From: an uncultured Schlesneria sp.
GTDB taxonomy: Bacteria > Planctomycetota > Planctomycetia > Planctomycetales > Planctomycetaceae
DNA length: 48,300 nt
Direction: 5' to 3'
Assembly (NCBI GenBank): GCA_903871875.1
Contig: CAIQIR010000024.1
Span: 1-48,300, forward strand
In this document: positions 8,120-17,274 of the stretch, in pieces
How the letters are laid out: each line of letters starts with the position of its first letter
Numbering within the stretch: the stretch's first letter is position 1
Notes under the pieces: model-generated
What the model saw: only the letters and a program-made list of their open reading frames with translations
What the model was told of the DNA's origin: nothing
Database searches by the model: none
Program-made: the position numbers and the translations under genes

Positions 8120-11100
8120 GTGATCTCCCATTTTTTTATTGACCGCCCGATTTTCGCCTCAGTGCTGTCGATCGTAATCGTCCTGACCGGAACGATCGCC
8201 GCCTTCAATTTGCCCGTGGCGCAATATCCTCAGATCACCCCGCCTGCGATTCAGGTTTCGATTAGTTATCCGGGCGCCAACGCCCAAGTTGTGGCGGACA
8301 CGGTGGCCGCCCCGATCGAACAGCAGGTGAACGGTGTTGAGGGCATGCTGTACATGTCCTCTCAAATGGGAAATGACGGTTCCTATTCATTGACGGTGAC
8401 GTTCGACATTGGGACCGATCTGAATACGGCGCTGGTTATGGTGCAGAATCGGGTTTCGTTGGCGATGCCGCAACTGCCCAGTTCGGTTCAAAATCAGGGG
8501 ATCACGATCCGTAAGAAGACTCCCGATATTCTGATGGTGATCAACTTCTTCTCGCCGGACGGACGCTATGACAATATCTATCTGAGCAACTTCGCGACGA
8601 TTAATATCAAGGACGAATTGCTCCGCACGCAGGGGGTGTCGGATGTCACCTATCTGGGGCAGCGTGACTACAGTATTCGAGCCTGGCTCGATCCGCAGAA
8701 GCTGGCCGCCTGCAATATGACGGCCATGGATGTCGCGGCGGCGATTGCCAGTCAGAACCTCGACGCGCCGATTGGGCAGGTCGGTCAGCCACCCGCGCCG
8801 AGTGGACAGTTCTTTCAGCTTCCAGTCCATACCCTGGGGCGCCTAAGCGATCCCGAAGAATTCGGCGAGATCGTCGTGAAAGCAGGCGGTGGCAATAACA
8901 CGTTACCGTCTGCCGTTCCCGCATCGCCGCAGCGCAGTGGTTTTGGTTTGGCGAATGCTGATATCACAAGTTCACTGCAATCGGGATCAACGCCGGATAT
9001 GACGGCGGGCGGCGCCACGACGACCGATTTGTCCACGACCTCGGTTACCGCGTCGACCACCTCTCAATTTACCGCTTCGGCCACTGTTTCAACCGGCAAT
9101 CCGGGGACTGGAAATACGTCCCCCGCAATTGTGGCGTCTGCTTCAAACGCCACCGGCGGAGGATCGTCGGCCGGGGGAGGATCCAGTCTGGGTGGTGGCA
9201 CGACGGCCGGTGGTGGTGCGACAAGTGGCGGAGGAACAACCGGCGGAGCGGCCAACACCAATACACCGCTGACCGGTCTTTCCATCAACTCGTCTACGAG
9301 TAGCAAGAGCGGTACCGGTGTGGTCAGCGGAACGAGTGCGGCGGCGCGACCCGCTCCGCCCGCTGTGGGTATTATTCGTCTGCGTGATGTGGCTCGTATT
9401 GAGCTGGGTGCTCAAAACTACAATCAGTTTTGTACCTTCGATAGCAGGCCGTCTGTCGGACTGGCGGTCTTCCAGTTGCCGGGAACCAATGCGCTGGATG
9501 TGGCCGATCGGGCCAAGCAAAAAATGATCGAACTGAAATCGCGGTTTCCCGAAGGTGTCGACTACACGGTCGCCTACGACACGACGCCCTTCGTGCGCGA
9601 ATCGGTGGCTGACGTCGTTCGGACCTTGCTCGAGGCGGTGGTGCTGGTTGGACTGGTGGTGCTGGTCTTCTTGCAAAATTGGCGCGCTGTCATCATCCCG
9701 TTGATTGCAGTGCCGGTGGCCATTGTCGGTACATTTGCCGTAATGGCTGCCTGTCATTTCAGTCTGAATAATATCTCACTGTTCGGGCTAGTGCTGGCTA
9801 TTGGAATTGTGGTGGATGATGCCATCGTGGTCGTCGAGAATGTCGAGCGGTGGTTGGACCAGGGACTGTCCCCGCGCGACGCCGCCCGCAAGGCCATGGA
9901 TGAGGTCACCGGGCCTGTGGTGGCTGTGGCGCTGGTCTTGTGTGCGGTGTTTGTGCCCTGCGGATTTATCAGCGGCATCACAGGTCGTTTTTTTTTGCAA
10001 TTTGCGGTCACCATTTCTGTGTCCACCGTTTTTTCTGCAATCAACTCACTGACGCTCAGTCCGGCTCTGGCTGCGATTTTGCTGCGGCCGCGCAACAGCC
10101 AACGCGATCCGCTCACATGGTTGCTCGACACGCTGCTTGGCTGGTTTTTCCGCTTGTTCAATTCGGCATTTCAAGCCAGCACCGATGGCTATGCCTGGGT
10201 GGTGGGGAAGTTGCTGCGCATCAGCGCGCTGGTCCTCTTGGCTTATGGCGGGTTGTTGGTGCTGACGTATTGGGTTTTCAGCGTCGCGCCATCGGGATTT
10301 GTTCCCGATCAGGATCAGGGGCGAGTTATTGCGAATGTCCAGTTGCCCGATTCGTCCTCGTTGCAACGGACCCAGGAAGTCGTGGCGGCGATCGACAAAA
10401 TTGCGCGTGAGACACCCGGCGTGGCCCATACGATCACGCTGTCGGGCATGTCGTTCGTACTGTCGGCGACAAGCTCTAATTTCGCGTCGATGTTTATCGT
10501 GCTCGATCCATTCGAACAGCGAAAAAAGCCTGAACTGCATGACGCGGCGATCATGGCTCGATTGCGACGCGAATGGGCCAAGGAGATCAAAGATGCGCAG
10601 GTCATGGTTTTCGGGGCACCGCCGATTCCGGGTTTAAGTGTCGCTGGCGGTTTCAAACTGCTCGTCGAAGACCGGGGGGGCCTTGGACTGTCTTCACTTC
10701 AGCGACAGACCACCGGATTGATTAACGAGCTGCAAAAGCAACCCAGTTTGACCGGCGTTTCGACGCAATTCCGCTCCAACGCACCCCAGTTGTTCATGGA
10801 TATCGATCGAGAAAAAGTCGAATCGCTGGGCATTTCGATCAATGACGTGAATCAGACTCTGGCGATGTATCTGGGGTCGCTCTACGTCAACAGTTTCAAT
10901 CGCTTCGGCCGTCACTGGCAAGTCACCATTCAGGCCGAAGGAACCTATCGGTCCCAGACGGAAGCACTCAACTTACTAAAGATCCGGAACAATCAGGGAC
11001 AGATGGTTCCGCTGGGCACATTGATTCGCTTGCGGGAAATTGGCGGCCCGGCGTTTGTCACGCGGTACAACCTGTCGATCGCGGCACCAATTACCGGCAA

Positions 11101-11950
11101 TCTGCGGCCGGGATACAGCACGGGAGATGCCATCAAGGCTACGGAGACTTTGGCCGCCAAGACCTTGCCGCTGTCGATGAAAACGGAATGGACCGAGTTG
11201 ATGTTCATGCAGATTCGCGCGGGAAATACGGCCATCTACGTTTTCTTGCTGGCGATCTTGTGCGTCTTTCTCGCTCTGGCCGCTCTCTATGAAAGCTGGT
11301 CGTTGCCGCTGGCTGTCATTCTGGTGGTGCCGCTCTGCCTACTCTGTTCCGTCTGCGGAGTGTTGTTGACGGGATCGTCGGTCAACATTTTCGTGCAGAT
11401 CGGATTGGTGGTGCTGGTCGGTCTGGCCTGCAAAAACGCGATCTTGATCGTCGAATTTGCCAAGCAATTGCATGAGGAAGGTCGGTCCACGTTCGAGGCG
11501 ACTCAAGAGGCCTCGCGAATGCGCTTGCGGCCGATTCTGATGACGTCATTCGCTTTCATCCTGGGCGTCGTGCCGCTGGTGATCGCCGAAGGCGCGGGAG
11601 CGGAAATGCGTCGATCCCTGGGAACCGCCGTCTTTAGCGGCATGATCGGCGTGACCGTGTTCGGCATATTTCTTACCCCGGTCTTTTTCTATGTCATTCA
11701 AGGGTGGGGTGAAACTCGCGTCTTTTCATCTCCGATCGTTCAGCGCGTGGGCATTTGTGTCGTGATTTTGTTAGGGGTTGCCGTGTTGGGTATCCCCGCT
11801 CTCAAGATCTCCCGCTCGCTGCAACTGGCGGTCTTGGTCATTTCGGTCCTGGTGATTCCGATTGTCAAAGTCATGCGGGACCGACGCCGACAGGTGGATT
11901 CATCTCTACCTCAAGAAACGGCTCCAGAGAAGAAGGACGAGCAGCCGTGA
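8120..11950 (+). CDS. RND multidrug efflux permease (HAE1/AcrB family), first of two, with large insert
   Basis: A proton-driven drug/hydrophobe exporter of the inner membrane. Starting at GTG 8120 (GGAG 9 nt upstream) the product begins ISHFFIDRPIFASVL, the classic AcrB N-terminus, and is 1276 aa against about 1050 for the family. The TM4 proton-relay pair Asp-Asp (AIGIVVDDAIVVVENVER) and the TM10 Lys (LACKNAILIVEFAK) are present. Two departures explain the extra length. A Gly/Ser/Thr-rich insert of about 160 residues (256-416) interrupts the periplasmic docking domain between EIVVKAG and IIRLRDVARIEL. Two additional hydrophobic segments follow the usual last helix (VGICVVILLGVAVLGIPAL and LAVLVISVLVIPIVKVM). 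Its stop overlaps the start of the next pump gene (GTGA), so translation is coupled. Confidence 0.95.
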   Translation: MISHFFIDRPIFASVLSIVIVLTGTIAAFNLPVAQYPQITPPAIQVSISYPGANAQVVADTVAAPIEQQVNGVEGMLYMSSQMGNDGSYSLTVTFDIGTDLNTALVMVQNRVSLAMPQLPSSVQNQGITIRKKTPDILMVINFFSPDGRYDNIYLSNFATINIKDELLRTQGVSDVTYLGQRDYSIRAWLDPQKLAACNMTAMDVAAAIASQNLDAPIGQVGQPPAPSGQFFQLPVHTLGRLSDPEEFGEIVVKAGGGNNTLPSAVPASPQRSGFGLANADITSSLQSGSTPDMTAGGATTTDLSTTSVTASTTSQFTASATVSTGNPGTGNTSPAIVASASNATGGGSSAGGGSSLGGGTTAGGGATSGGGTTGGAANTNTPLTGLSINSSTSSKSGTGVVSGTSAAARPAPPAVGIIRLRDVARIELGAQNYNQFCTFDSRPSVGLAVFQLPGTNALDVADRAKQKMIELKSRFPEGVDYTVAYDTTPFVRESVADVVRTLLEAVVLVGLVVLVFLQNWRAVIIPLIAVPVAIVGTFAVMAACHFSLNNISLFGLVLAIGIVVDDAIVVVENVERWLDQGLSPRDAARKAMDEVTGPVVAVALVLCAVFVPCGFISGITGRFFLQFAVTISVSTVFSAINSLTLSPALAAILLRPRNSQRDPLTWLLDTLLGWFFRLFNSAFQASTDGYAWVVGKLLRISALVLLAYGGLLVLTYWVFSVAPSGFVPDQDQGRVIANVQLPDSSSLQRTQEVVAAIDKIARETPGVAHTITLSGMSFVLSATSSNFASMFIVLDPFEQRKKPELHDAAIMARLRREWAKEIKDAQVMVFGAPPIPGLSVAGGFKLLVEDRGGLGLSSLQRQTTGLINELQKQPSLTGVSTQFRSNAPQLFMDIDREKVESLGISINDVNQTLAMYLGSLYVNSFNRFGRHWQVTIQAEGTYRSQTEALNLLKIRNNQGQMVPLGTLIRLREIGGPAFVTRYNLSIAAPITGNLRPGYSTGDAIKATETLAAKTLPLSMKTEWTELMFMQIRAGNTAIYVFLLAILCVFLALAALYESWSLPLAVILVVPLCLLCSVCGVLLTGSSVNIFVQIGLVVLVGLACKNAILIVEFAKQLHEEGRSTFEATQEASRMRLRPILMTSFAFILGVVPLVIAEGAGAEMRRSLGTAVFSGMIGVTVFGIFLTPVFFYVIQGWGETRVFSSPIVQRVGICVVILLGVAVLGIPALKISRSLQLAVLVISVLVIPIVKVMRDRRRQVDSSLPQETAPEKKDEQP
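8885..9367 (+). repeat. Low-complexity Gly/Ser/Thr-rich insert region inside the first RND pump
   Basis: About 160 in-frame codons encode runs such as TTSVTASTTSQFTASAT and GGGSSAGGGSSLGGGTTAGGG. The DNA keeps the reading frame and uses varied synonymous codons, so this is not a recent microsatellite slip. The predicted protein is disordered and contains no Cys and little charge. It sits at the position equivalent to the AcrB docking-domain hairpin near residue 255 (family knowledge). Confidence 0.8.
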
Positions 11951-14900
11951 TTTCCCATTTTTTTATTGATCGGCCGATCTTCGCCTCAGTGCTGTCGATC
12001 GTCTTTGTGCTGGCTGGGGGCGTGGCGGTGTTCACATTGCCCGTCGCCCAATATCCCGATGTCACGCCGCCCACCGTGGTTGTAACCGCGCTCTATCCGG
12101 GGGCCAACGCACTGACCGTCCGCGATACCGTGGCCGCCCCGATTGAAGAGCAGGTCAGTGGCGTTGAGGGCATGATGTACATGTCGTCGCAATCGACTAA
12201 CGACGGCGCTTACACCCTGACGGTCACGTTCCGCATGGGAACGGATTCGGATATGGCTCAGGTTCTGGTCCAGAACCGTGTCTCGCTGGCGTTGCCGGTG
12301 ATTCCACTGTTGGTGCAGAACGAGGGCATCAACGTCAAGAAGATGTCTCCGAATACGTTGATGATCGTCAATCTGGTGTCGCCCGATAAATCGTTCGACA
12401 GCATCTTCTTGAGTAACTATGCCACGATCTATTTGAAGGATGAATTGGGTCGTCTACCGGGCGTCGCGGGCATCACCTATCTCGGTCAACGTGATTACAG
12501 TTTGCGAGCCTGGCTCGATTCGAACAAACTCGCGGCGCTCAACCTGACTGCGATGGACGTCGTCACCGCCATCAGTCAACAAAACCTTCAAGTGGCGGCC
12601 GGGCAAATCGGCCAGCAACCGGTTCCTCACGGGCAGCAATTTCAATTGACGATCAACACTCTGGGACGACTGACCGATCCGGAGCAATTTGCCAATATTA
12701 TTCTGAAGGCAGGTTCGGGAACCGCTCCAACGACGTCGTCTTCGTCAACCAGTGGCGGACAAAGTCCTACCACCGGTTCTTCGACGACATCCAGTTCCAC
12801 AGGTGGCCAGAGCGGTTCGAATTCGGCCAACAGTTCGTCTTCCCAATCGACAGGAATTGTTCGTTTGCGCGATGTGGCTAGCGTGGTGCTGGGCTCACAG
12901 CAATACAACCAATCCTGTACCTTGGACGGCCAGCCCTCGGTGGCGCTCTCAATTTTTCAGCTTCCCGGATCGAATGCGCTCAGTACCGCTGACGGTGTCT
13001 ACTCGAAGATGAAGGAGATGAAGCAACGTTTTCCGGAAGGTCTCGAATACCAGATCGTGTATGACACGACGCCCTTTATTCGTGAATCGGTGAACGAAGT
13101 CTTCTATACCCTGCGCGACGCCATCATTTTGGTCGCGATTGTGGTCCTGGCCTTTCTGCAGAATTGGCGGGCCGCGGTGATTCCGTTGATCGCCGTGCCG
13201 GTTGCCATCGTGGGAACATTTGCCGTCATGGCGGCCTTCGGATTCTCACTGAACAATTTGTCCCTGTTCGGACTGGTGTTGGCGATCGGGATCGTCGTCG
13301 ACGATGCGATCGTCGTGGTCGAGAACGTGGAACGTTGGCTGGATGAGGGTGAGAAGCCGCGCGAAGCGGCGCGGAAAGCGATGGACGAAGTCACGGGGCC
13401 GGTGATTGCTGTGGCGCTTGTCTTGTGCGCAGTCTTTATTCCTTGCATGTTTCTCGGCGGGATCACGGGGCAGTTCTTTCGGCAGTTCGCCGTGACAATA
13501 TCTGTGTCGACGGTCATCTCGGCGTTCAATTCCATGACACTCAGTCCCGCGCTGGCCGCGATTCTGCTCAAGCCGCGCGAAGCCAAGCCAGATCTCTTGA
13601 ACTGGCTGCTGAACCTCGGGCTGGGTTGGTTCTTTCGACTTTTCAATGCCGGGTTTAGCGCTGGTACGTCCATTTACACGCGGATGGTCGAAGGGTTATT
13701 GCGAGTCAGCTTTCTGGTGATGCTGGTTTATGGCGGACTGCTGTTTTTGACCTATCTGGAATTCAATCGGGCACCGACCGGATTCGTCCCTTCGCAGGAC
13801 AAAGGATATTTGCTGCTGAATGTGCAATTGCCCGATTCGGCCTCGGTTGAGCGGACGCAAAAGGTCATGGCGCACATCGAGGCGCTGGCTCAGAAGACAG
13901 AGGGGGTCGCCCATACCGTCGCCATTTCGGGACAGTCCTTAATCTTAAACGCCAGTGCACCGAATTTTGGATCGATGTACGTTCTGTTGAAAGAGTTCAA
14001 TGATCGGCACGGCGCTCAATTGACCTCTGATGCCATTGGGGCATCCTTAGAGGATCAGTGCCGAAAGGAAGTCGGGGAAGCGATCGTCACCGCTTTTGGT
14101 GCGCCGCCGATCGATGGTCTGGGAACGACGGGCGGATTTAAGCTGGTCATCGAAGATCGCGGGAATCTGGGGCAGGACCAACTTCAACGCGTTAGCGATC
14201 AGATCGTGGCGAGCGGCAACAAGACAAATGGACTGCGAGGCCTGTTCAATAGCTCCCGGGCGGATACGCCCTGGCTCTATCTGGACATTGATCGCACCAA
14301 GTGCATGGCTCTCGGGGTTCTGGTCAGCGATCTGTTCAATACCCTGCAAGTCTATTTTGGTTCCTACTACGTGAATAATTTCAATGAGTTCGGTCGGACA
14401 TGGCAGGTCAACATTCAGGCCGACCAGCGATTTCGCAGTGAAGTTACGGATCTTCGCCAGCTTCAGGTCCGCAATAATCAGGGACAGATGATCAAGCTGG
14501 CCACCCTCATGAATGTCCGCTCATCTAGCGGACCGGTCATGGTCATGCGTTACAACATGTATTCCGCCACGACGATTACGGGCGACACGACTCCAGACAT
14601 CAGTTCCGGTCAGGCCATTGATTTGCTGCAAGAGATTGCCAAGCGAGAATTGCCGCGTTCGATGGCCTTTGACTGGACGGAACTCACGTATCTGCAACTG
14701 CAAGCTGGGAATGCCGCGATCTATGTCTTTGCTTTGGCGGTGGTGTTTGTCTTTCTCGTACTGGCGGCGCAGTATGAGAGCTGGTCGTTGCCGATGGCGG
14801 TGATTCTGGTCGTTCCCATGTGTCTGTTGTGCGCGATTACCGGCGTGACGCTGGCTCACATGGAGGTCAACATTTTCACGCAAATCGGGTTTGTCGTACT

Positions 14901-15294
14901 CGTGGGATTGGCCAGTAAGAACGCGATCTTGATCGTCGAATTCGCCAAGCAACAGGAAGAACTGGGTAAATCTCTACACGATGCGATCATGGAAGCCAGT
15001 CGCTTGCGATTGCGGCCGATTCTGATGACATCCCTGGCTTTTATCCTGGGTGTCGTGCCACTGGTTCGCGCGTTTGGCGCAGGTGCAGAAATGCGTGTCG
15101 CCTTGGGGTTGGCCGTCTTTAGTGGCATGCTGGGCGTGACGATCTTTGGGTTGTTCCTGACACCCGTGTTTTATTCGGTGATTCGTTCCATCCGTGGGAC
15201 GAAACCGGAGTCCCTTGATTCTCAGGCAGCGGAATCGACGGCGAGCGACAAGCCGCTGTCGGAGCAAAAAAACGGTCATGACTCTCAGGGCTGA
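11947..15294 (+). CDS. RND multidrug efflux permease (HAE1/AcrB family), second of two
   Basis: This 1115-aa pump is a close paralogue of the one before it. It starts at GTG 11947 inside the stop of the preceding gene (GTGA overlap) with AAGGA 9 nt upstream. A longer in-frame extension to 11755 lies entirely inside the upstream gene and lacks family character. ISHFFIDRPIFASVLSIVF opens the protein; the TM4 Asp pair (IVVDDAIVVVENVER) and TM10 Lys (LASKNAILIVEFAK) are intact, so it should be proton-driven. A shorter Ser/Thr/Gly-rich insert of about 46 residues (257-302) occupies the same docking-domain site as in the first pump. It lacks the two extra C-terminal helices. The two pumps could form separate homotrimers or a mixed trimer like MdtB/MdtC. 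Confidence 0.95.
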   Translation: MISHFFIDRPIFASVLSIVFVLAGGVAVFTLPVAQYPDVTPPTVVVTALYPGANALTVRDTVAAPIEEQVSGVEGMMYMSSQSTNDGAYTLTVTFRMGTDSDMAQVLVQNRVSLALPVIPLLVQNEGINVKKMSPNTLMIVNLVSPDKSFDSIFLSNYATIYLKDELGRLPGVAGITYLGQRDYSLRAWLDSNKLAALNLTAMDVVTAISQQNLQVAAGQIGQQPVPHGQQFQLTINTLGRLTDPEQFANIILKAGSGTAPTTSSSSTSGGQSPTTGSSTTSSSTGGQSGSNSANSSSSQSTGIVRLRDVASVVLGSQQYNQSCTLDGQPSVALSIFQLPGSNALSTADGVYSKMKEMKQRFPEGLEYQIVYDTTPFIRESVNEVFYTLRDAIILVAIVVLAFLQNWRAAVIPLIAVPVAIVGTFAVMAAFGFSLNNLSLFGLVLAIGIVVDDAIVVVENVERWLDEGEKPREAARKAMDEVTGPVIAVALVLCAVFIPCMFLGGITGQFFRQFAVTISVSTVISAFNSMTLSPALAAILLKPREAKPDLLNWLLNLGLGWFFRLFNAGFSAGTSIYTRMVEGLLRVSFLVMLVYGGLLFLTYLEFNRAPTGFVPSQDKGYLLLNVQLPDSASVERTQKVMAHIEALAQKTEGVAHTVAISGQSLILNASAPNFGSMYVLLKEFNDRHGAQLTSDAIGASLEDQCRKEVGEAIVTAFGAPPIDGLGTTGGFKLVIEDRGNLGQDQLQRVSDQIVASGNKTNGLRGLFNSSRADTPWLYLDIDRTKCMALGVLVSDLFNTLQVYFGSYYVNNFNEFGRTWQVNIQADQRFRSEVTDLRQLQVRNNQGQMIKLATLMNVRSSSGPVMVMRYNMYSATTITGDTTPDISSGQAIDLLQEIAKRELPRSMAFDWTELTYLQLQAGNAAIYVFALAVVFVFLVLAAQYESWSLPMAVILVVPMCLLCAITGVTLAHMEVNIFTQIGFVVLVGLASKNAILIVEFAKQQEELGKSLHDAIMEASRLRLRPILMTSLAFILGVVPLVRAFGAGAEMRVALGLAVFSGMLGVTIFGLFLTPVFYSVIRSIRGTKPESLDSQAAESTASDKPLSEQKNGHDSQG

Positions 15295-15347
15295 TCCCAC
15301 TGAAGGGCGCCCCCCCCGGAAGGAGGACCTGGCCGCAAACACCTGTT

Positions 15348-16943
15348 TTATTCAACAGGCGAATCGATGAAGGGGAACAGCGGCGCAACATCCGGATCGC
15401 TATTGCCGCCGTCGTCTTCCAGACGAACTTCCCAGCCCCCACCCAATGCTCTGTAGACATTGACGAGACCGGTTGCGATTTGACCACGGGCTTGGGCTAA
15501 CAGGTTTTGTTGTTGGACCAGGGTTTGTTGCAAGACGGCGACGCGGTTGAAGTCGACGCGTCCCTCGCGGTATTGAACCACGGCCAGATCGACCGCCTTT
15601 TTGGCGGCATCGACTGCTTCTGACTGATACTGACTTTGCAGCTGAGATTTGAGAAACGTGACCAATCCGTTTTCGACTTCACCAGCGGCGGTCAGCACCG
15701 TGTTCTGGTAGGCCAAAACCAATTGCCGGAACAGCGCGTCTTGCGCATGAACGTTGTTCAGGATGCGACCGTAGTTCAAGATCTTCCAGGTGTAAGATGG
15801 GCCGACCGTTCCTTGGAACGATCCCGGCGTGATCAATGTTTGCAATGATTGCGTCGAGTAGTCCAATGTGCCAATCAGGGAAATATGCGGATAGAATTCC
15901 GCTTCCGCGATACCGATCTGTGCGGATTGGGCCGCGGCGGCACGCTCGGCTTGCCGCACATCCGGACGGCGGCGCAGCAGATCTATGGGAACGCCTGCTG
16001 CCACGTCCGATGATGCCGTGGGAATATCACCCTCGCCCAATCTCGCCTGCAAGTCTTCGGGCGGCATCCCCATCAAGATGCAAAGTTGATTGCTGGCCTG
16101 GCGTACGTTGATTTCCAGGACGGGAATCTGGGCCTTGGTCTGGGCTAGTACCGTCCGAGCCTGCTCGACATCCAGATCCGAGGTGGCTCCCGCATTGAAT
16201 CGCGCCTCGGCCAGAACCAGGGTTTTGGCCTGCAGTTCCACGTTGTCCTGCGTGTACTTGATCTGTTTTTCCAATGTTCGGATCTGAACGTAATTCGCTG
16301 CCACGTCGCCTTGCAAGGTGACGAGCACCGCGTCGTAGTCCTCGACCGAGACATTCAGATTCTCTTTGGCAGACTCGATCGCGCGACGGAGCCGACCCCA
16401 GAAATCGATCTCCCAGGCCAGATTGAAGCCGTAGTCGAATTGATCGAAGAAGCGTGTTCCGACGAAACCTCGGTTAGCGGCGTTACGGCTCAGCGATTCG
16501 CGATAGGCGTCGCCAGTCATGGTTTGTGTTTGGGGGAACAGATTGCCTCGTGCATATCCCAGTTGTGCGCGCGCTTGCAGGATACGAAAACTGGCTTCGC
16601 GTAGGCTGAGGTTTTGCTGATAGGCCGCTTCCACCAACGAATCGAGGACCGGATCGTTGAAGACCGACCACCAGCGTGGTTGGTTTTCATTGGCGGGGTG
16701 AAGGCGGCTGTCTGCTCCGTCGATCCATTGCGAGGCAACGGGAGCATCGGGCTTACAGAAATTGGGACCGACTTTAAACCCGTTGTGGATGTATTCACGC
16801 CAAGGCGTACAGCCACCGCCCAGCAAAAGCATGCCGTATGTCAACATCCGCACAGGGGTCAATCGACAGCCAACCGCTTCGACGGAAGTACAGATTTTGT
16901 TTGGTGTTAGCGGCTGATTTTCAGGTGTCGACGACAGATTCAT
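15348..16943 (-). CDS. RND efflux outer-membrane lipoprotein, NodT/OprM family
   Basis: This outer-membrane channel should complete the tripartite pump encoded on the facing strand; the two units are convergent, ending 53 bp apart. The start at ATG 16943 (AGGG 8 nt upstream) gives 531 aa; further in-frame starts exist up to 17012. The lipobox is LLLGGGC, and the mature protein begins CTPWREYIHNGFKVGP. Family features are the duplicated efflux domains, including LVEAAYQQNLSLREASFRIL with ARAQLGYARGNLFPQ, and LRRRPDVRQAERAAAAQSAQIG with EAEFYPHISL in the second half, ending in YRALGGGWEV. Placement on the opposite strand from adaptor and pumps is less usual than the standard adaptor-pump-channel order. 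Confidence 0.93.
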   Translation of the reverse strand: MNLSSTPENQPLTPNKICTSVEAVGCRLTPVRMLTYGMLLLGGGCTPWREYIHNGFKVGPNFCKPDAPVASQWIDGADSRLHPANENQPRWWSVFNDPVLDSLVEAAYQQNLSLREASFRILQARAQLGYARGNLFPQTQTMTGDAYRESLSRNAANRGFVGTRFFDQFDYGFNLAWEIDFWGRLRRAIESAKENLNVSVEDYDAVLVTLQGDVAANYVQIRTLEKQIKYTQDNVELQAKTLVLAEARFNAGATSDLDVEQARTVLAQTKAQIPVLEINVRQASNQLCILMGMPPEDLQARLGEGDIPTASSDVAAGVPIDLLRRRPDVRQAERAAAAQSAQIGIAEAEFYPHISLIGTLDYSTQSLQTLITPGSFQGTVGPSYTWKILNYGRILNNVHAQDALFRQLVLAYQNTVLTAAGEVENGLVTFLKSQLQSQYQSEAVDAAKKAVDLAVVQYREGRVDFNRVAVLQQTLVQQQNLLAQARGQIATGLVNVYRALGGGWEVRLEDDGGNSDPDVAPLFPFIDSPVE

Positions 16944-17057
16944 GGGATAAACCCTGAGCATGACCTGCCGAGATGTTGGCCACTGCGTCTGACCTGAAAA
17001 CGAGGATGCCATTGTCCACTGACAATCCGCCCTACACAGATCTATTTAATCGGTAAA

Positions 17058-17072
17058 ACCGGCACAGCCGGT
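17058..17072 (-). terminator. Weak intrinsic terminator candidate
   Basis: Read on the minus strand, ACCGGC-TGT-GCCGGT is followed by TTTACC. It lies about 200 bp past the ilvA stop and upstream of the channel gene, so it could separate those two transcription units. The T tract is short. Confidence 0.4.
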
Positions 17073-17140
17073 ACAGGGAAACCTGAGATCCTGCAGCAGA
17101 GATTGGAAATCGATTCGCCGAGCGGTTCGGTTTGCCGCTT

Positions 17141-17178
17141 AGGGAGGCCATCAGCGAGAGGTCTCGCTAACACTCCCT
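17141..17178. repeat. Long imperfect palindrome (REP-like hairpin)
   Basis: AGGGAG (17141-17146) pairs with CTCCCT (17173-17178), and inside it TCAGCGAGA (17151-17159) pairs with TCTCGCTAA (17162-17170) with one G-T wobble and a 2-nt turn. The structure lies 100 bp beyond the ilvA stop. It could be an RNA 3'-end hairpin or a copy of a dispersed palindromic element; no second copy was noticed in this window. Confidence 0.45.
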
Positions 17179-17274
17179 CGCTTACGACGGGATTTCGATG
17201 GAATACCGATGAGGAGCGGCAGATTTTTCCGTACCGAGGTCAAAGGGATTCACAGAACGCACTCCGGGGCGGCA

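Noticed and set aside
9064-9306. Minus-strand frame rich in Pro/Ala/Val opposite the first RND insert
   Set aside because: It is the antisense of the Gly/Ser/Thr repeat; composition bias keeps it open.
15342-15359. Inverted repeat CCTGTT-ttattc-AACAGG between the convergent pump and channel genes
   Set aside because: The stem is only 6 bp, has no T tract and overlaps the channel stop codon. It could be a bidirectional terminator but the evidence is too weak.
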